Part shown: one piece after another, positions 1 to 5,721 of the stretch
Layout: each line of letters starts with the position of its first letter
Numbering within the stretch: the stretch's first letter is position 1
Source: Inquilinus sp.
GTDB taxonomy: Bacteria > Pseudomonadota > Alphaproteobacteria > DSM-16000 > Inquilinaceae
DNA length: 6,300 bases
Direction: 5' to 3'
Assembly: GCA_013003675.1 (NCBI GenBank)
Contig: JABDIP010000419.1
Location: forward strand, 1 to 6,300
The notes under the pieces: generated by a model
What the model was told of the DNA's origin: nothing
Seen by the model: only the letters and a program-made list of their open reading frames with translations
Database searches by the model: none
Translations under genes and position numbers: made by a program

Positions 1-104
1 GCGGCGATCTCGTCGAAGATCGTGGTGACGATCTTCTCGACATCGCGTTGATACAAATGCGGGTTGCGCTCGGCCAAGCGCATGATCAGTTCCGATTTCG
101 TCAT
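1..104 (-). CDS. ihfB: Integration host factor beta subunit (5' part only)
   Basis: This is the N-terminal part of an HU/IHF-family DNA-bending protein; the rest lies beyond the left window edge. The 34 visible complete residues begin [20 protein letters not shown] and run to FDEIA. They match the helical start of IHF-beta, including the [10 protein letters not shown] stretch that separates the beta subunit from HU and IHF-alpha. IHF binds the minor groove as an alpha/beta heterodimer and bends DNA in recombination, replication and transcription control. The ATG is supported by GGGGG at 113-117, 8 nt upstream. The gene follows rpsA on the same strand, as in many proteobacteria, but 321 nt of non-coding DNA and a strong rpsA terminator lie between them, so it probably has its own promoter. 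The identity is firm despite truncation. Confidence 0.93.
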   Translation of the reverse strand, partial: MTKSELIMRLAERNPHLYQRDVEKIVTTIFDEIA

Positions 105-276
105 CGACGATGCCCCCAGAATGCGGCGGCGCAGCCTGTTTTTTAGCGGTCCCGTCAATGCTCCCAGCGCGGGGCGCCCCAACCCTCGCGCTGTATCGAC
201 CGAACCGGCGCCTGCGGCGGGCGCGCTGCCTGCAGCACCCCGAATTCGGCGGCCGGCAAGCCAGCCACCGTTGCGG

Positions 277-305
277 ATCGTGCCAGAGCCAAATCCGTAA
301 GGCAA
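277..305 (-). promoter_or_regulatory. Candidate promoter for ihfB
   Basis: On the minus strand TTGCCT (305-300) is followed after exactly 17 nt by CACGAT (282-277). The -35 element is fair and the -10 element matches the consensus at only three positions. It is the best-spaced pair I could find between the rpsA terminator and ihfB. A start near position 270 would give a leader of about 165 nt. A TTGACG nearer the gene (about 150-160) has no convincing -10 element. Confidence 0.3.
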
Positions 306-365
306 GATAAGCCCTTTGAAATACGAGACTTTCCGGCGGGTTGCCGGCTTCTTGCGATCCACTCG

Positions 366-397
366 AAAAAGGGCCGCCGCGCGGCTGCGCGACGGCC
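366..397 (-). terminator. Intrinsic terminator of rpsA
   Basis: On the minus strand GGCCGTCGCGC (397-387), loop AGCC and GCGCGGCGGCC (382-372) form an 11-bp stem with one G-U pair. It is followed by C and five T (370-366). It begins 28 nt after the rpsA stop codon. The long GC stem, tetraloop and U tract make a textbook rho-independent terminator that separates rpsA from ihfB. Confidence 0.88.
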
Positions 398-425
398 TCT
401 TAACCGTTCGATCCGATACACCGGA

Positions 426-2558
426 TCAGGCGTCGTCCGCCGACAACGCGTCGCCGGTGGCCGCATCTTCGTCGTCGCCGGTCGCCTCGGCCTTCTCCGG
501 TTTGGCGGTGCTGGCCTTCTTGGTCTTGGCGGCGGCCTTCTTCGGCTTTGCCGCCGCCTTGGTTGCGGCCTTCTTGGGCTTCGCCTTCGTTTCGGCCTCT
601 TCCGCCGGCTCTTCGGCTAACGCTTTGTCCGCGGCCTTCTTGGGCTTCGCCTTCGCTTCGGCCTCTGCCGCCGGCTCTTCTTCGGCTACCGCTTTGTCCG
701 CGGCCTTCTTGGGCTTCGCCTTCACTTCGGCCTCTGCCGCCGGCTCCTCGGCTACCGCTTCGTCCACGGCGGCTTCCTCCGCGACCGCTTCCGCCGCAGC
801 CGCAGCCGGTTCCTCATCGGCCGGCTCCTCTTCGGCCGCCGATCCGCCCTTCGTCGCCTGCGCCTTCTTCAGCGCCGCTCCAAGGATGTCGCCGAGCGAG
901 GCGCCGCTGTCGGAAGAGCCGTAATCGGCCATCGCCTTCTTCTCTTCCTCGACCTCGCGCGCCTTGATCGACAACGAGACCTTGCGGCTGGCGCGGTCGA
1001 ACTGGGTCACCTTGGCGTCGCCCTTCTCGCCGACGGCGAAGCGGTCGGGGCGTTGTTCGGAGCGTTCCCGCGACAGGTCGGACTTGCGGATGAAGCCGGT
1101 CATCCCGTCATCGCCAACGGCGACTTCGATGCCGCCGTCGGTGATCTGGCTGACCGTGCAGGTCACGATGGCGCCCTTTCGGATGGTCGCCGCCGACTTC
1201 TCGAACGGGTCTTCCTCGAGCTGCTTGATGCCGAGGGAGATGCGTTCCTTGTGGATGTCGACATCGAGCACCTTGACGGTCACCTGATCGCCCTTCTTGT
1301 GCTCTTGGATCGCCTCCTCGCCGGATTGCGACCAGGACAGGTCGGACAAGTGCACCATGCCGTCGATATCGCCGGGAAGGCCGACGAACATGCCGAATTC
1401 GGTGATGTTCTTGACCTCGCCCTCGATCTCGGTGCCGACCGGGAAGCGATCGGCGAAGCCGTCCCACGGATTCTCCAGGCACTGCTTCAGGCCGAGGCTG
1501 ATCCGGCGCTTCTGCGGGTCGACGTCGAGCACCATCACTTCCACCTCCTGCGAGGTGGAGACGATCTTGCCCGGATGGATGTTCTTCTTGGTCCAACTCA
1601 TCTCCGACACGTGGACCAGGCCCTCGATCCCCGGCTCCAGCTCCACGAAGGCGCCGTAGTCGGTGATGTTGGTGACGCGGCCCTTGAACTTGGTGCCGAC
1701 CGGGTATTTGGCCTCGACACCTTCCCAAGGATCGGCCTCGAGCTGTTTCATGCCCAGGCTGATGCGCTGGGTCTCCGGGTTGAAGCGGATGACCTGGACC
1801 TTGACCGTCTGGCCGATCTGTAGCGCCTCGGTCGGATGGTTGATGCGCCGCCAGGCGATGTCGGTGACATGCAGCAGGCCGTCGACGCCACCGAGATCGA
1901 CGAAGGCGCCATAGTCGGTGATGTTCTTCACCACGCCCTCGAGCACCTGGCCTTCCTTCAGGCCGGCCACCAGCTCGGAACGGGCTTCCGCCCGGCTCTC
2001 TTCGAGGACCGCGCGTCGCGAGACGACGATGTTGCCGCGGTTGCGGTCCATCTTGAGAATCTGAAAGGGCTGCGGCGTTCCCAGCAGGGGCGAGATATCG
2101 CGCACCGGGCGGATGTCGACCTGGCTGCCGGGCAGGAAGGCGACGGCGCCGGACAGATCGACGGTGAAACCGCCCTTGACCTTGCCGAAGATCGTGCCGG
2201 TGACCCGGTTCTGCTCGTTGAACGCCTTTTCGAGCTGCGTCCAGGAATCCTCGCGGCGAGCCTTGTCGCGCGACAGCACGGCTTCGCCGTTGCGGTCTTC
2301 CATGCGCTCGACATAGACCTCGACCTCGTCACCGGGCTTGAGTTCGGCCGGCTGGCCGGGCGCGGCGAATTCCTTGAGGGCGACCCGGCCCTCGGATTTC
2401 AATCCGACGTCGATCAGCGCCATGTCGTTCTCGACGGCGATGACGGTTCCCTTGACGACGGTTCCTTCGAAGCTGGCGGTCTTGCCCAGCGATTCTTCCA
2501 GGAGGGCGGCAAAATCCTCGCCCGCCCAGCTTGCCTCAACGGCGGCGGTGTCACTCAT
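426..2558 (-). CDS. rpsA: 30S ribosomal protein S1 with long repetitive C-terminal tail
   Basis: S1 binds the 30S subunit and mRNA and helps load structured or weak-SD messages. The protein has 710 residues. Six S1 (OB-fold) domains can be placed: about 29-97, 115-182, 203-271, 288-358, 375-445 and 460-533. Domains 3-5 carry the signature NITDYGAFV or NITEFGMFV at about 212, 297 and 384. By analogy with E. coli, domains 1-2 contact the ribosome and 3-6 bind RNA. After domain 6 comes SSDSGASLGDILGAALKKA (548-566), where alphaproteobacterial S1 proteins of about 560-570 residues normally end. Here a Lys/Glu/Ala/Pro-rich, presumably disordered tail continues to 710. It contains three tandem 22-23-residue repeats with the core KAKPKKAA. 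The ATG start is fixed by GAGGAG at 2564-2569, 5 nt upstream. The gene lies 110 nt downstream of cmk and ends at a strong terminator. Identity is certain; the tail's function is unknown. Confidence 0.97.
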   Translation of the reverse strand: MSDTAAVEASWAGEDFAALLEESLGKTASFEGTVVKGTVIAVENDMALIDVGLKSEGRVALKEFAAPGQPAELKPGDEVEVYVERMEDRNGEAVLSRDKARREDSWTQLEKAFNEQNRVTGTIFGKVKGGFTVDLSGAVAFLPGSQVDIRPVRDISPLLGTPQPFQILKMDRNRGNIVVSRRAVLEESRAEARSELVAGLKEGQVLEGVVKNITDYGAFVDLGGVDGLLHVTDIAWRRINHPTEALQIGQTVKVQVIRFNPETQRISLGMKQLEADPWEGVEAKYPVGTKFKGRVTNITDYGAFVELEPGIEGLVHVSEMSWTKKNIHPGKIVSTSQEVEVMVLDVDPQKRRISLGLKQCLENPWDGFADRFPVGTEIEGEVKNITEFGMFVGLPGDIDGMVHLSDLSWSQSGEEAIQEHKKGDQVTVKVLDVDIHKERISLGIKQLEEDPFEKSAATIRKGAIVTCTVSQITDGGIEVAVGDDGMTGFIRKSDLSRERSEQRPDRFAVGEKGDAKVTQFDRASRKVSLSIKAREVEEEKKAMADYGSSDSGASLGDILGAALKKAQATKGGSAAEEEPADEEPAAAAAEAVAEEAAVDEAVAEEPAAEAEVKAKPKKAADKAVAEEEPAAEAEAKAKPKKAADKALAEEPAEEAETKAKPKKAATKAAAKPKKAAAKTKKASTAKPEKAEATGDDEDAATGDALSADDA
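558..758 (-). repeat. Three tandem 66-69 bp in-frame repeats in the rpsA tail
   Basis: Three adjacent units encode S1 residues 601-622 (bases 693-758), 623-645 (624-692) and 646-667 (558-623). The shared pattern is A-V/L-A-E-E-(E)-P-A-x-E-A-E-x-K-A-K-P-K-K-A-A-D/T-K. By hand alignment units 1 and 2 differ by two substitutions and one 3-nt insertion, while unit 3 has about seven substitutions relative to unit 2. This indicates a recent in-frame duplication of the 1-2 pair. Each unit has an acidic half (EEPAAEAE) and a basic half (KAKPKKA) resembling histone H1-type tails. Confidence 0.9.
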
Positions 2559-2563
2559 GAATA

Positions 2564-2657
2564 CTCCTCGGTGATCGACCGGTCGGCCCGCCGCGGGTTA
2601 TCCCGCAATGGAAAGCGTGCCACCGGGTCGCCGCCCCGTCGAATGCCGGGGACGGCG
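2564..2657 (-). promoter_or_regulatory. rpsA leader with three potential hairpins
   Basis: The gap between cmk and rpsA can fold, on the minus strand, into three hairpins. The first is CGCCG-T-CCCC pairing with GGGGCGGCG across a 10-nt loop (2657-2629, one bulged T). The second is GCGGG-ATAA-CCCGC (2606-2593). The third is a weak CGGT-CGATC-ACCG (2581-2569) whose last base is the first G of the GAGGAG ribosome binding site (2569-2564). The E. coli rpsA leader also forms three hairpins and mediates translational autorepression by S1. A similar role here is inference. No T tract follows the first hairpin, so it is not a standard terminator. Confidence 0.4.
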
Positions 2658-2668
2658 GCGATCGGTCT

Positions 2669-3298
2669 CTAGCTCCCGCCGGTCTTGTCGGCGATGAACG
2701 CCAGCGCCGCCGCGAACACCTGATCGGCGTCGAGCTCGCTGGTGTCGAGCAGCAAGGCGTCGGCCGACCGTCGCAACGGCGCCACCGCTCGCTTGCTGTC
2801 GCGCCCGTCGCGCTGCACAAGATCCTGCAGGACCGCGGGGTATATAGCGTCAAGCCCGCGCGCCCGCAACTCTTTGAAGCGCCGCTCGGCACGGACCTCC
2901 ATCGCGGCGGTCACGAAAATCTTGGCGTCGGCGTCGGGGCAGACGACGGTGCCGATGTCGCGCCCGTCCAACACCGCGCCCGGCGGCTGATGCGCGATGT
3001 CCCGCTGGAACGCCAGCAATGCCGTGCGCACGGCGGGGATCACCGCGACCATCGAGCCAGCCTGTGCCGCCTCGTCGTGGCGCAACGCCGGATCGTGCAG
3101 CTGATCCGGGGTCAACGCCCGCGCCGCCGTCGTGGCGGCCTCGGGGTCGGACGGGTCGCCACCGGCGCGGAGGACCGCGAGGCCGGTGGCGCGATAGAGC
3201 AGCCCTGTATCGAGGTAGCGCAGCCCGAAATGCGCGGCGAGCCGTCGACCGAGCGTGCCCTTGCCGGAGGCGGCGGGGCCGTCCAGGGCGACGATCAT
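2669..3298 (-). CDS. cmk: Cytidylate kinase
   Basis: CMP kinase transfers the gamma phosphate of ATP to CMP or dCMP in pyrimidine nucleotide salvage and DNA precursor supply, in the cytoplasm. The 209-residue length is normal for the short bacterial form. It opens with the P-loop GPAASGKGT (7-15), then LDTGLLYRA (29-37) of the NMP-binding region, [11 protein letters not shown] (109-119), and the C-terminal [10 protein letters not shown] (166-175) and LLLDTS (182-187) segments typical of Cmk. The ATG (3298-3296) overlaps the aroA stop codon in an ATGA arrangement, a 4-nt overlap implying translational coupling and one transcript. It precedes rpsA by 110 nt, the conserved proteobacterial order. 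No odd residues or breaks were seen. Confidence 0.96.
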   Translation of the reverse strand: MIVALDGPAASGKGTLGRRLAAHFGLRYLDTGLLYRATGLAVLRAGGDPSDPEAATTAARALTPDQLHDPALRHDEAAQAGSMVAVIPAVRTALLAFQRDIAHQPPGAVLDGRDIGTVVCPDADAKIFVTAAMEVRAERRFKELRARGLDAIYPAVLQDLVQRDGRDSKRAVAPLRRSADALLLDTSELDADQVFAAALAFIADKTGGS

Positions 3299-4629
3299 CG
3301 ACCGGTCGGGGGAGCGATCTTCGCCCCCAAGCCGTTCAACAGCGTGGAAAAGCCGGGGAAGCTGGTCTCGATCGGCTCGGCATCATCGAGCGCGACCGGC
3401 TCACGCGCGGCGAGGCCGAGGACCAGGAAGCTCATGGCGATGCGGTGATCCAGGTCGGTCTTCACCGTCGCTCCGCCGGACGGCGCCCGGCCGTCGCCAG
3501 TAACCACGAGAGTGTCCTCGCCCGCTTCGACTGCAGCGCCGCAGGCCGCCAGACCCGCCGCCGTCATCGCCAGCCGGTCGCTTTCCTTCACCCGCAATTC
3601 GCCGACGCCCAGCATCCGCGTCGGACCGTCGGCGCAGGCGGCGGCCATGGCCAGGACCGGGTATTCGTCGATCATGCTGGGCGCGCGTTCGGGTGGGACG
3701 TCAACGCCGAACAGCGCGCTGCCGCGAACGCGGATGTCGGCAACCGGCTCGCCCGCCTCGTCGCGCTGGTTCAGCAGGTCGATGCGGCCGCCCATCTCGA
3801 TCAGCGTGTCGAGGATGCCGGTCCGCCGCGGGTTGATGCCCACGGCCTCGATGGTGATGTCGGAATCGGGCCGTATCAGCGCGGCGACGATCGGAAAGGC
3901 GGCCGAACTGATGTCCCCCGGAACCATCACGGGGCAGCCCAGGAGTTCCGGCTCGCCGGTCAGGCTGATCGCCTCGCCGCCCTCCTCGGCCTCGCCGATG
4001 GTCAGCTCGGCGCCGAAATGGCGCAGCATGTTCTCGGTGTGGTCGCGGGTGGCGTGCTTCTCGACCACCGTCGTCGTGCCCGGCGCGTTGAGGCCGGCGA
4101 GCAGGATGGCCGATTTGACCTGAGCGGACGGCACCGGGACTTCATAGCGAATCGGCACCGGCGAACGAGTGCCGATCACCGCCATCGGCAGCCGGCCCCC
4201 CTCGCGGGCGACGAACTCGGCGCCCATCCGCGCCAGTGGCACCGTGACCCGGGCCATCGGCCGTTTGACCAGGGAAGCGTCGCCGGTCAGGAAGGCGATC
4301 ACTCCATGAGTCGCCAGCAGGCCCGTGAGCAGCCGGGCGCCCGTGCCGCTATTGCCCATGTCGATGATCCGGTCGGGCTCCGTCAGCCCTCCGACGCCGA
4401 CCCCGTACACCGTCCATCGGCCGTCCTCATGGCGTTGGATCTCGGCGCCCAGCGCCCGCATCGCCTCGGCGGTGCGCAGGACGTCCTCGCCTTCCAGCAG
4501 GCCGGCGATCTCCGTCGCGCCGACGGCCACGGCGCCGAGCATCAGGGCGCGGTGCGAGATGGATTTGTCGCCGGGAACGCGGATCCTGCCCTTCAGCGCT
4601 GCGGAGGGTGTCGAAATCAGCTGCTGCAT
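3295..4629 (-). CDS. aroA: 3-phosphoshikimate 1-carboxyvinyltransferase (EPSP synthase, class II-like)
   Basis: AroA condenses shikimate-3-phosphate with phosphoenolpyruvate, the sixth step of the shikimate pathway to aromatic amino acids. From the chosen ATG it has 444 residues. Visible landmarks are [11 protein letters not shown] (19-29), GNSGTGAR (92-99), DASLVKRP (117-124), SAQVK (168-172), RDHTE (195-199), PSMIDEYP (317-324) with the expected catalytic Asp320, ELRVKESDR (344-352) and DHRIAMS (394-400). GDKS, SAQVK and RxHxE are hallmarks of the class II (Agrobacterium CP4-like) group. The fourth class II motif, NxTR, reads NPRR (266-269). The frame stays open to 4872, but that would add 81 residues unlike the family and run into the divergent neighbour. 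An alternative ATG at 4653, preceded by GAGG, would add 8 residues (MLRHQGPP). I prefer 4629 because family proteins begin shortly before the RVPGDKS motif. It is first in the operon with cmk. Confidence 0.95.
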   Translation of the reverse strand: MQQLISTPSAALKGRIRVPGDKSISHRALMLGAVAVGATEIAGLLEGEDVLRTAEAMRALGAEIQRHEDGRWTVYGVGVGGLTEPDRIIDMGNSGTGARLLTGLLATHGVIAFLTGDASLVKRPMARVTVPLARMGAEFVAREGGRLPMAVIGTRSPVPIRYEVPVPSAQVKSAILLAGLNAPGTTTVVEKHATRDHTENMLRHFGAELTIGEAEEGGEAISLTGEPELLGCPVMVPGDISSAAFPIVAALIRPDSDITIEAVGINPRRTGILDTLIEMGGRIDLLNQRDEAGEPVADIRVRGSALFGVDVPPERAPSMIDEYPVLAMAAACADGPTRMLGVGELRVKESDRLAMTAAGLAACGAAVEAGEDTLVVTGDGRAPSGGATVKTDLDHRIAMSFLVLGLAAREPVALDDAEPIETSFPGFSTLLNGLGAKIAPPTGR

Positions 4630-4822
4630 CGGCGGGCCTTGGTGGCGGAGCATAAGGGCGCCTCGTACCGGCAAGGCGACCGCGGGTGAGTAGCACAGCC
4701 TGCCGCCGCGGCGGAAGCAAGTGCCGCTTGCAACCGCCCTGGCGCGTTTTCGCTTTGACAGTGGCGCGGTCCCGTGGCAAAGGCGCCTCCACAGAGGCAT
4801 CGAGTGTAGGGAGGAAGCTGGC
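4630..4822. promoter_or_regulatory. Divergent promoter region between aroA and the FYDLN_acid gene
   Basis: This 193-nt non-coding segment must drive aroA leftward and the zinc-ribbon gene rightward. It holds a good plus-strand promoter (4755-4783). It also has a weak minus-strand candidate: TTGCTT (4720-4715), 18 nt, GTGCTA (4696-4691). Between and around them are three symmetric elements: CCGCCGCGGCGG (4703-4714, perfect palindrome), GCAAG-TGCCG-CTTGC (4717-4731) and GCCTC-CACA-GAGGC (4785-4798). The minus-strand promoter is uncertain. Confidence 0.5.
4755..4783 (+). promoter_or_regulatory. Sigma70-type promoter for the FYDLN_acid gene
   Basis: A perfect -35 TTGACA (4755-4760) is followed after 17 nt by CAAAGG (4778-4783), a poor but tolerable -10 element in a high-GC alphaproteobacterium. 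Transcription would start near 4790, about 33 nt before the GTG start codon. The inverted repeat GCCTC-CACA-GAGGC (4785-4798) covers the predicted start site. Confidence 0.6.
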
Positions 4823-5266
4823 GTGGCGAAGATGGAATGGGGTGCGAAGCACATCTGCCACAGTTGTGGCACGCGTTACTACGACATGTGCCGCGACCCG
4901 ATCGTCTGCCCGAAATGCAACACGTCGTACGATCCCGAGGCCTTCCTGAAGTCGCGCCGTTCGCGGTCCGCGGCTCTCGAGGAAATCGCTCAGCCGGCGC
5001 GCAAGAAGCCTGCCGCGAAGCCTGAAGCGGCGGTGGTCGATGAAGCCGAGGTCGAAGCCGAGGACGAGTTGGAGGTCGAGGAAGTCGTACTCGACGCCGA
5101 TGACGTTGGCGACGATACCGCGAGCAAGAAGCCGGCGGCCGCGTCGGACGACGACGTCGCCGACACCGATGACGACGATGCCGACGCCGATGTTCTTCTC
5201 GAGGACGCGTCGGAGCTGGGTGACGACGACATCATCCAGATCGATGACAAGCCCGAGCAGGACTAG
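4823..5266 (+). CDS. FYDLN_acid family (TIGR02300-like) zinc-ribbon protein with acidic tail
   Basis: This 147-residue protein of unknown function has two parts. Residues 1-40 form a zinc ribbon with C12-x2-C15 and C29-x2-C32 (CHSCG and CPKCN). The middle holds YYDMC (19-23) where the family has FYDLN, followed by the typical [10 protein letters not shown] short basic linker (about 43-67, with RKKPAAKP) leads to a very acidic, low-complexity tail: 35 Asp/Glu among residues 71-147 by hand count. The GTG at 4823 is preferred because GGAGG (4810-4814) lies 8 nt upstream and the product then starts (M)AK, as family members do. An ATG three codons later is the alternative, and upstream codons give unrelated sequence. 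The gene is divergent from aroA and sits before a tRNA-Ala gene. The ribbon suggests nucleic-acid or protein contact, but no function is established from sequence. Confidence 0.85.
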   Translation: MAKMEWGAKHICHSCGTRYYDMCRDPIVCPKCNTSYDPEAFLKSRRSRSAALEEIAQPARKKPAAKPEAAVVDEAEVEAEDELEVEEVVLDADDVGDDTASKKPAAASDDDVADTDDDDADADVLLEDASELGDDDIIQIDDKPEQD

Positions 5267-5284
5267 CCGGTAGCGGCGATTTTT
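5266..5284 (+). terminator. Possible weak terminator after the FYDLN_acid gene
   Basis: A short GCCG-GTAG-CGGC hairpin (5266-5277) starts on the last base of the stop codon and is followed by GA and five T (5280-5284). The 4-bp stem is short for an intrinsic terminator, so termination may be inefficient. A larger hairpin lies downstream at 5326-5355. Confidence 0.35.
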
Positions 5285-5287
5285 CGT

Positions 5288-5317
5288 TTGAACCCGGCAC
5301 GTGGCGTTTGATACACA
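5288..5317 (+). promoter_or_regulatory. Candidate promoter for tRNA-Ala
   Basis: TTGAAC (5288-5293) is followed after 16-18 nt by the A/T-rich GATACACA (5310-5317), which could serve as a -10 element (GATACA, ATACAC or TACACA). Transcription would start near 5323, leaving a leader of about 70 nt before the tRNA that would contain the 5326-5355 hairpin. No better pair is seen closer to the tRNA. Confidence 0.33.
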
Positions 5318-5325
5318 TGCGCCGC

Positions 5326-5355
5326 TCTGGCGTCCCGTGCGGGACGATCGCCAGA
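5326..5355. repeat. Inverted repeat (compound hairpin) before tRNA-Ala
   Basis: TCTGGCG (5326-5332) pairs with CGCCAGA (5349-5355). Nested inside, TCCC (5333-5336) pairs with GGGA (5341-5344) around a GTGC loop, with CGAT (5345-5348) unpaired on the 3' side. An alternative fold pairs CGTCCC (5331-5336) with GGGACG (5341-5346). No T run follows directly. It could be a terminator stem for the upstream gene or a structure in the tRNA precursor leader. Confidence 0.55.
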
Positions 5356-5393
5356 TGCCTTTCGGCCAAAGACGACGATCGGCCGATCCCGGT

Positions 5394-5469
<76 letters not shown>

Positions 5470-5480
5470 TATAAACCTCG

Positions 5481-5507
5481 GGTGCGACGCCCCATCGCGC
5501 CTTTTCT
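5481..5507 (+). terminator. Intrinsic terminator after tRNA-Ala
   Basis: GGTGCGA (5481-5487) pairs with TCGCGCC (5495-5501), 7 bp including one G-U, across the loop CGCCCCA. It is followed by TTTTCT (5502-5507). It lies just after the tRNA and fits a rho-independent terminator of that transcript. Confidence 0.72.
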
Positions 5508-5613
5508 CCAGACATAATCCGTTCAAGAACCCGGCCGAACACGACGGATAGTCGGTAGTCGAAAAGAATAGAGCAGTTTTCGGGAGTTCAAAACTTTGCG
5601 CCGGTAACGTCCA

Positions 5614-5650
5614 TTAACCTTGTTTGTTAACTTAGTTTAACAATACTTAA
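5614..5650. promoter_or_regulatory. Putative operator: 20-bp dyad within a TTAA array
   Basis: TTGTTAA (5624-5630) and TTAACAA (5637-5643) form a perfect 7-bp inverted repeat with a 6-nt spacer. TTAA occurs at 5614, 5627, 5637 and 5647, the last three exactly 10 bp apart and so on one face of the helix. The array ends 7 bp upstream of the -35 box of the hydrolase gene, a typical activator or repressor position. The alphaproteobacterial regulator CtrA binds TTAA-N7-TTAA. Here the spacing is N6 or N9, so the binding protein is unknown. Confidence 0.5.
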
Positions 5651-5657
5651 AATTTCG

Positions 5658-5686
5658 TTGATATATTTAGTAAAAATTTCTATAAC
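5658..5686 (+). promoter_or_regulatory. Sigma70-type promoter of the cell-wall hydrolase gene
   Basis: TTGATA (5658-5663) and TATAAC (5681-5686) are separated by exactly 17 nt, each 5 of 6 to consensus. It lies in a strongly AT-rich segment: about 18% GC over 5613-5685 by hand count. Transcription would start near 5693, giving a leader of about 29 nt that contains the ribosome binding site GGGAGG (5711-5716), 5 nt before the ATG. Confidence 0.78.
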
Positions 5687-5721
5687 GCCGACAACGAGGA
5701 AAAACAATTTGGGAGGCAGGT

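Larger units (their letters stand above)
105..425. other. Non-coding gap between rpsA and ihfB (321 nt)
   Basis: No credible gene is seen here; the open frames have no recognisable product and reflect high GC. Read on the minus strand, it holds the rpsA terminator (366-397), then a small hairpin CCGGC-AACCC-GCCGG at about 333-347, a weak sigma70-like promoter candidate (277-305), a GC-rich stretch, a run of six A at 139-144, and the ihfB ribosome binding site. It probably serves as the ihfB leader and promoter region. Confidence 0.6.

Noticed and set aside
270..285. Sigma54-like TGGCACG followed by GC on the minus strand
   Set aside because: The GG-to-GC distance is 2 nt too short for a -24/-12 promoter and the TTGC element is missing.
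558..758. Tandem repeats as a possible CRISPR array or mobile repeat
   Set aside because: The units are contiguous, without spacers, multiples of three, and lie in frame inside rpsA.
316..924. Plus-strand frame encoding repeated AFLGFAFASAS segments that look like a membrane or repeat protein
   Set aside because: It is the reverse complement of the KAKPKKA repeats of the S1 tail; the periodicity comes from rpsA.
1053..1823. Long plus-strand open frame opposite rpsA
   Set aside because: It is antisense to conserved S1 domains, with no family resemblance and no ribosome binding site; it is a by-product of GC-rich codon use in rpsA.
3019..4689. 556-codon plus-strand open frame opposite cmk and aroA
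   Set aside because: It covers two firmly identified genes on the other strand, is rich in Arg/Gly/Ala/His as expected for an antisense frame, and has no recognisable domain.
4721..4822. Upstream ATG start for the zinc-ribbon protein
   Set aside because: It would place the start upstream of the predicted promoter and add 34 unrelated residues; the GTG at 4823 has a good ribosome binding site and matches family N termini.
4630..4872. N-terminal extension of aroA by 81 residues
   Set aside because: The frame is open, but the added residues are unlike AroA, overlap the divergent promoter and gene, and a good start exists at 4629.
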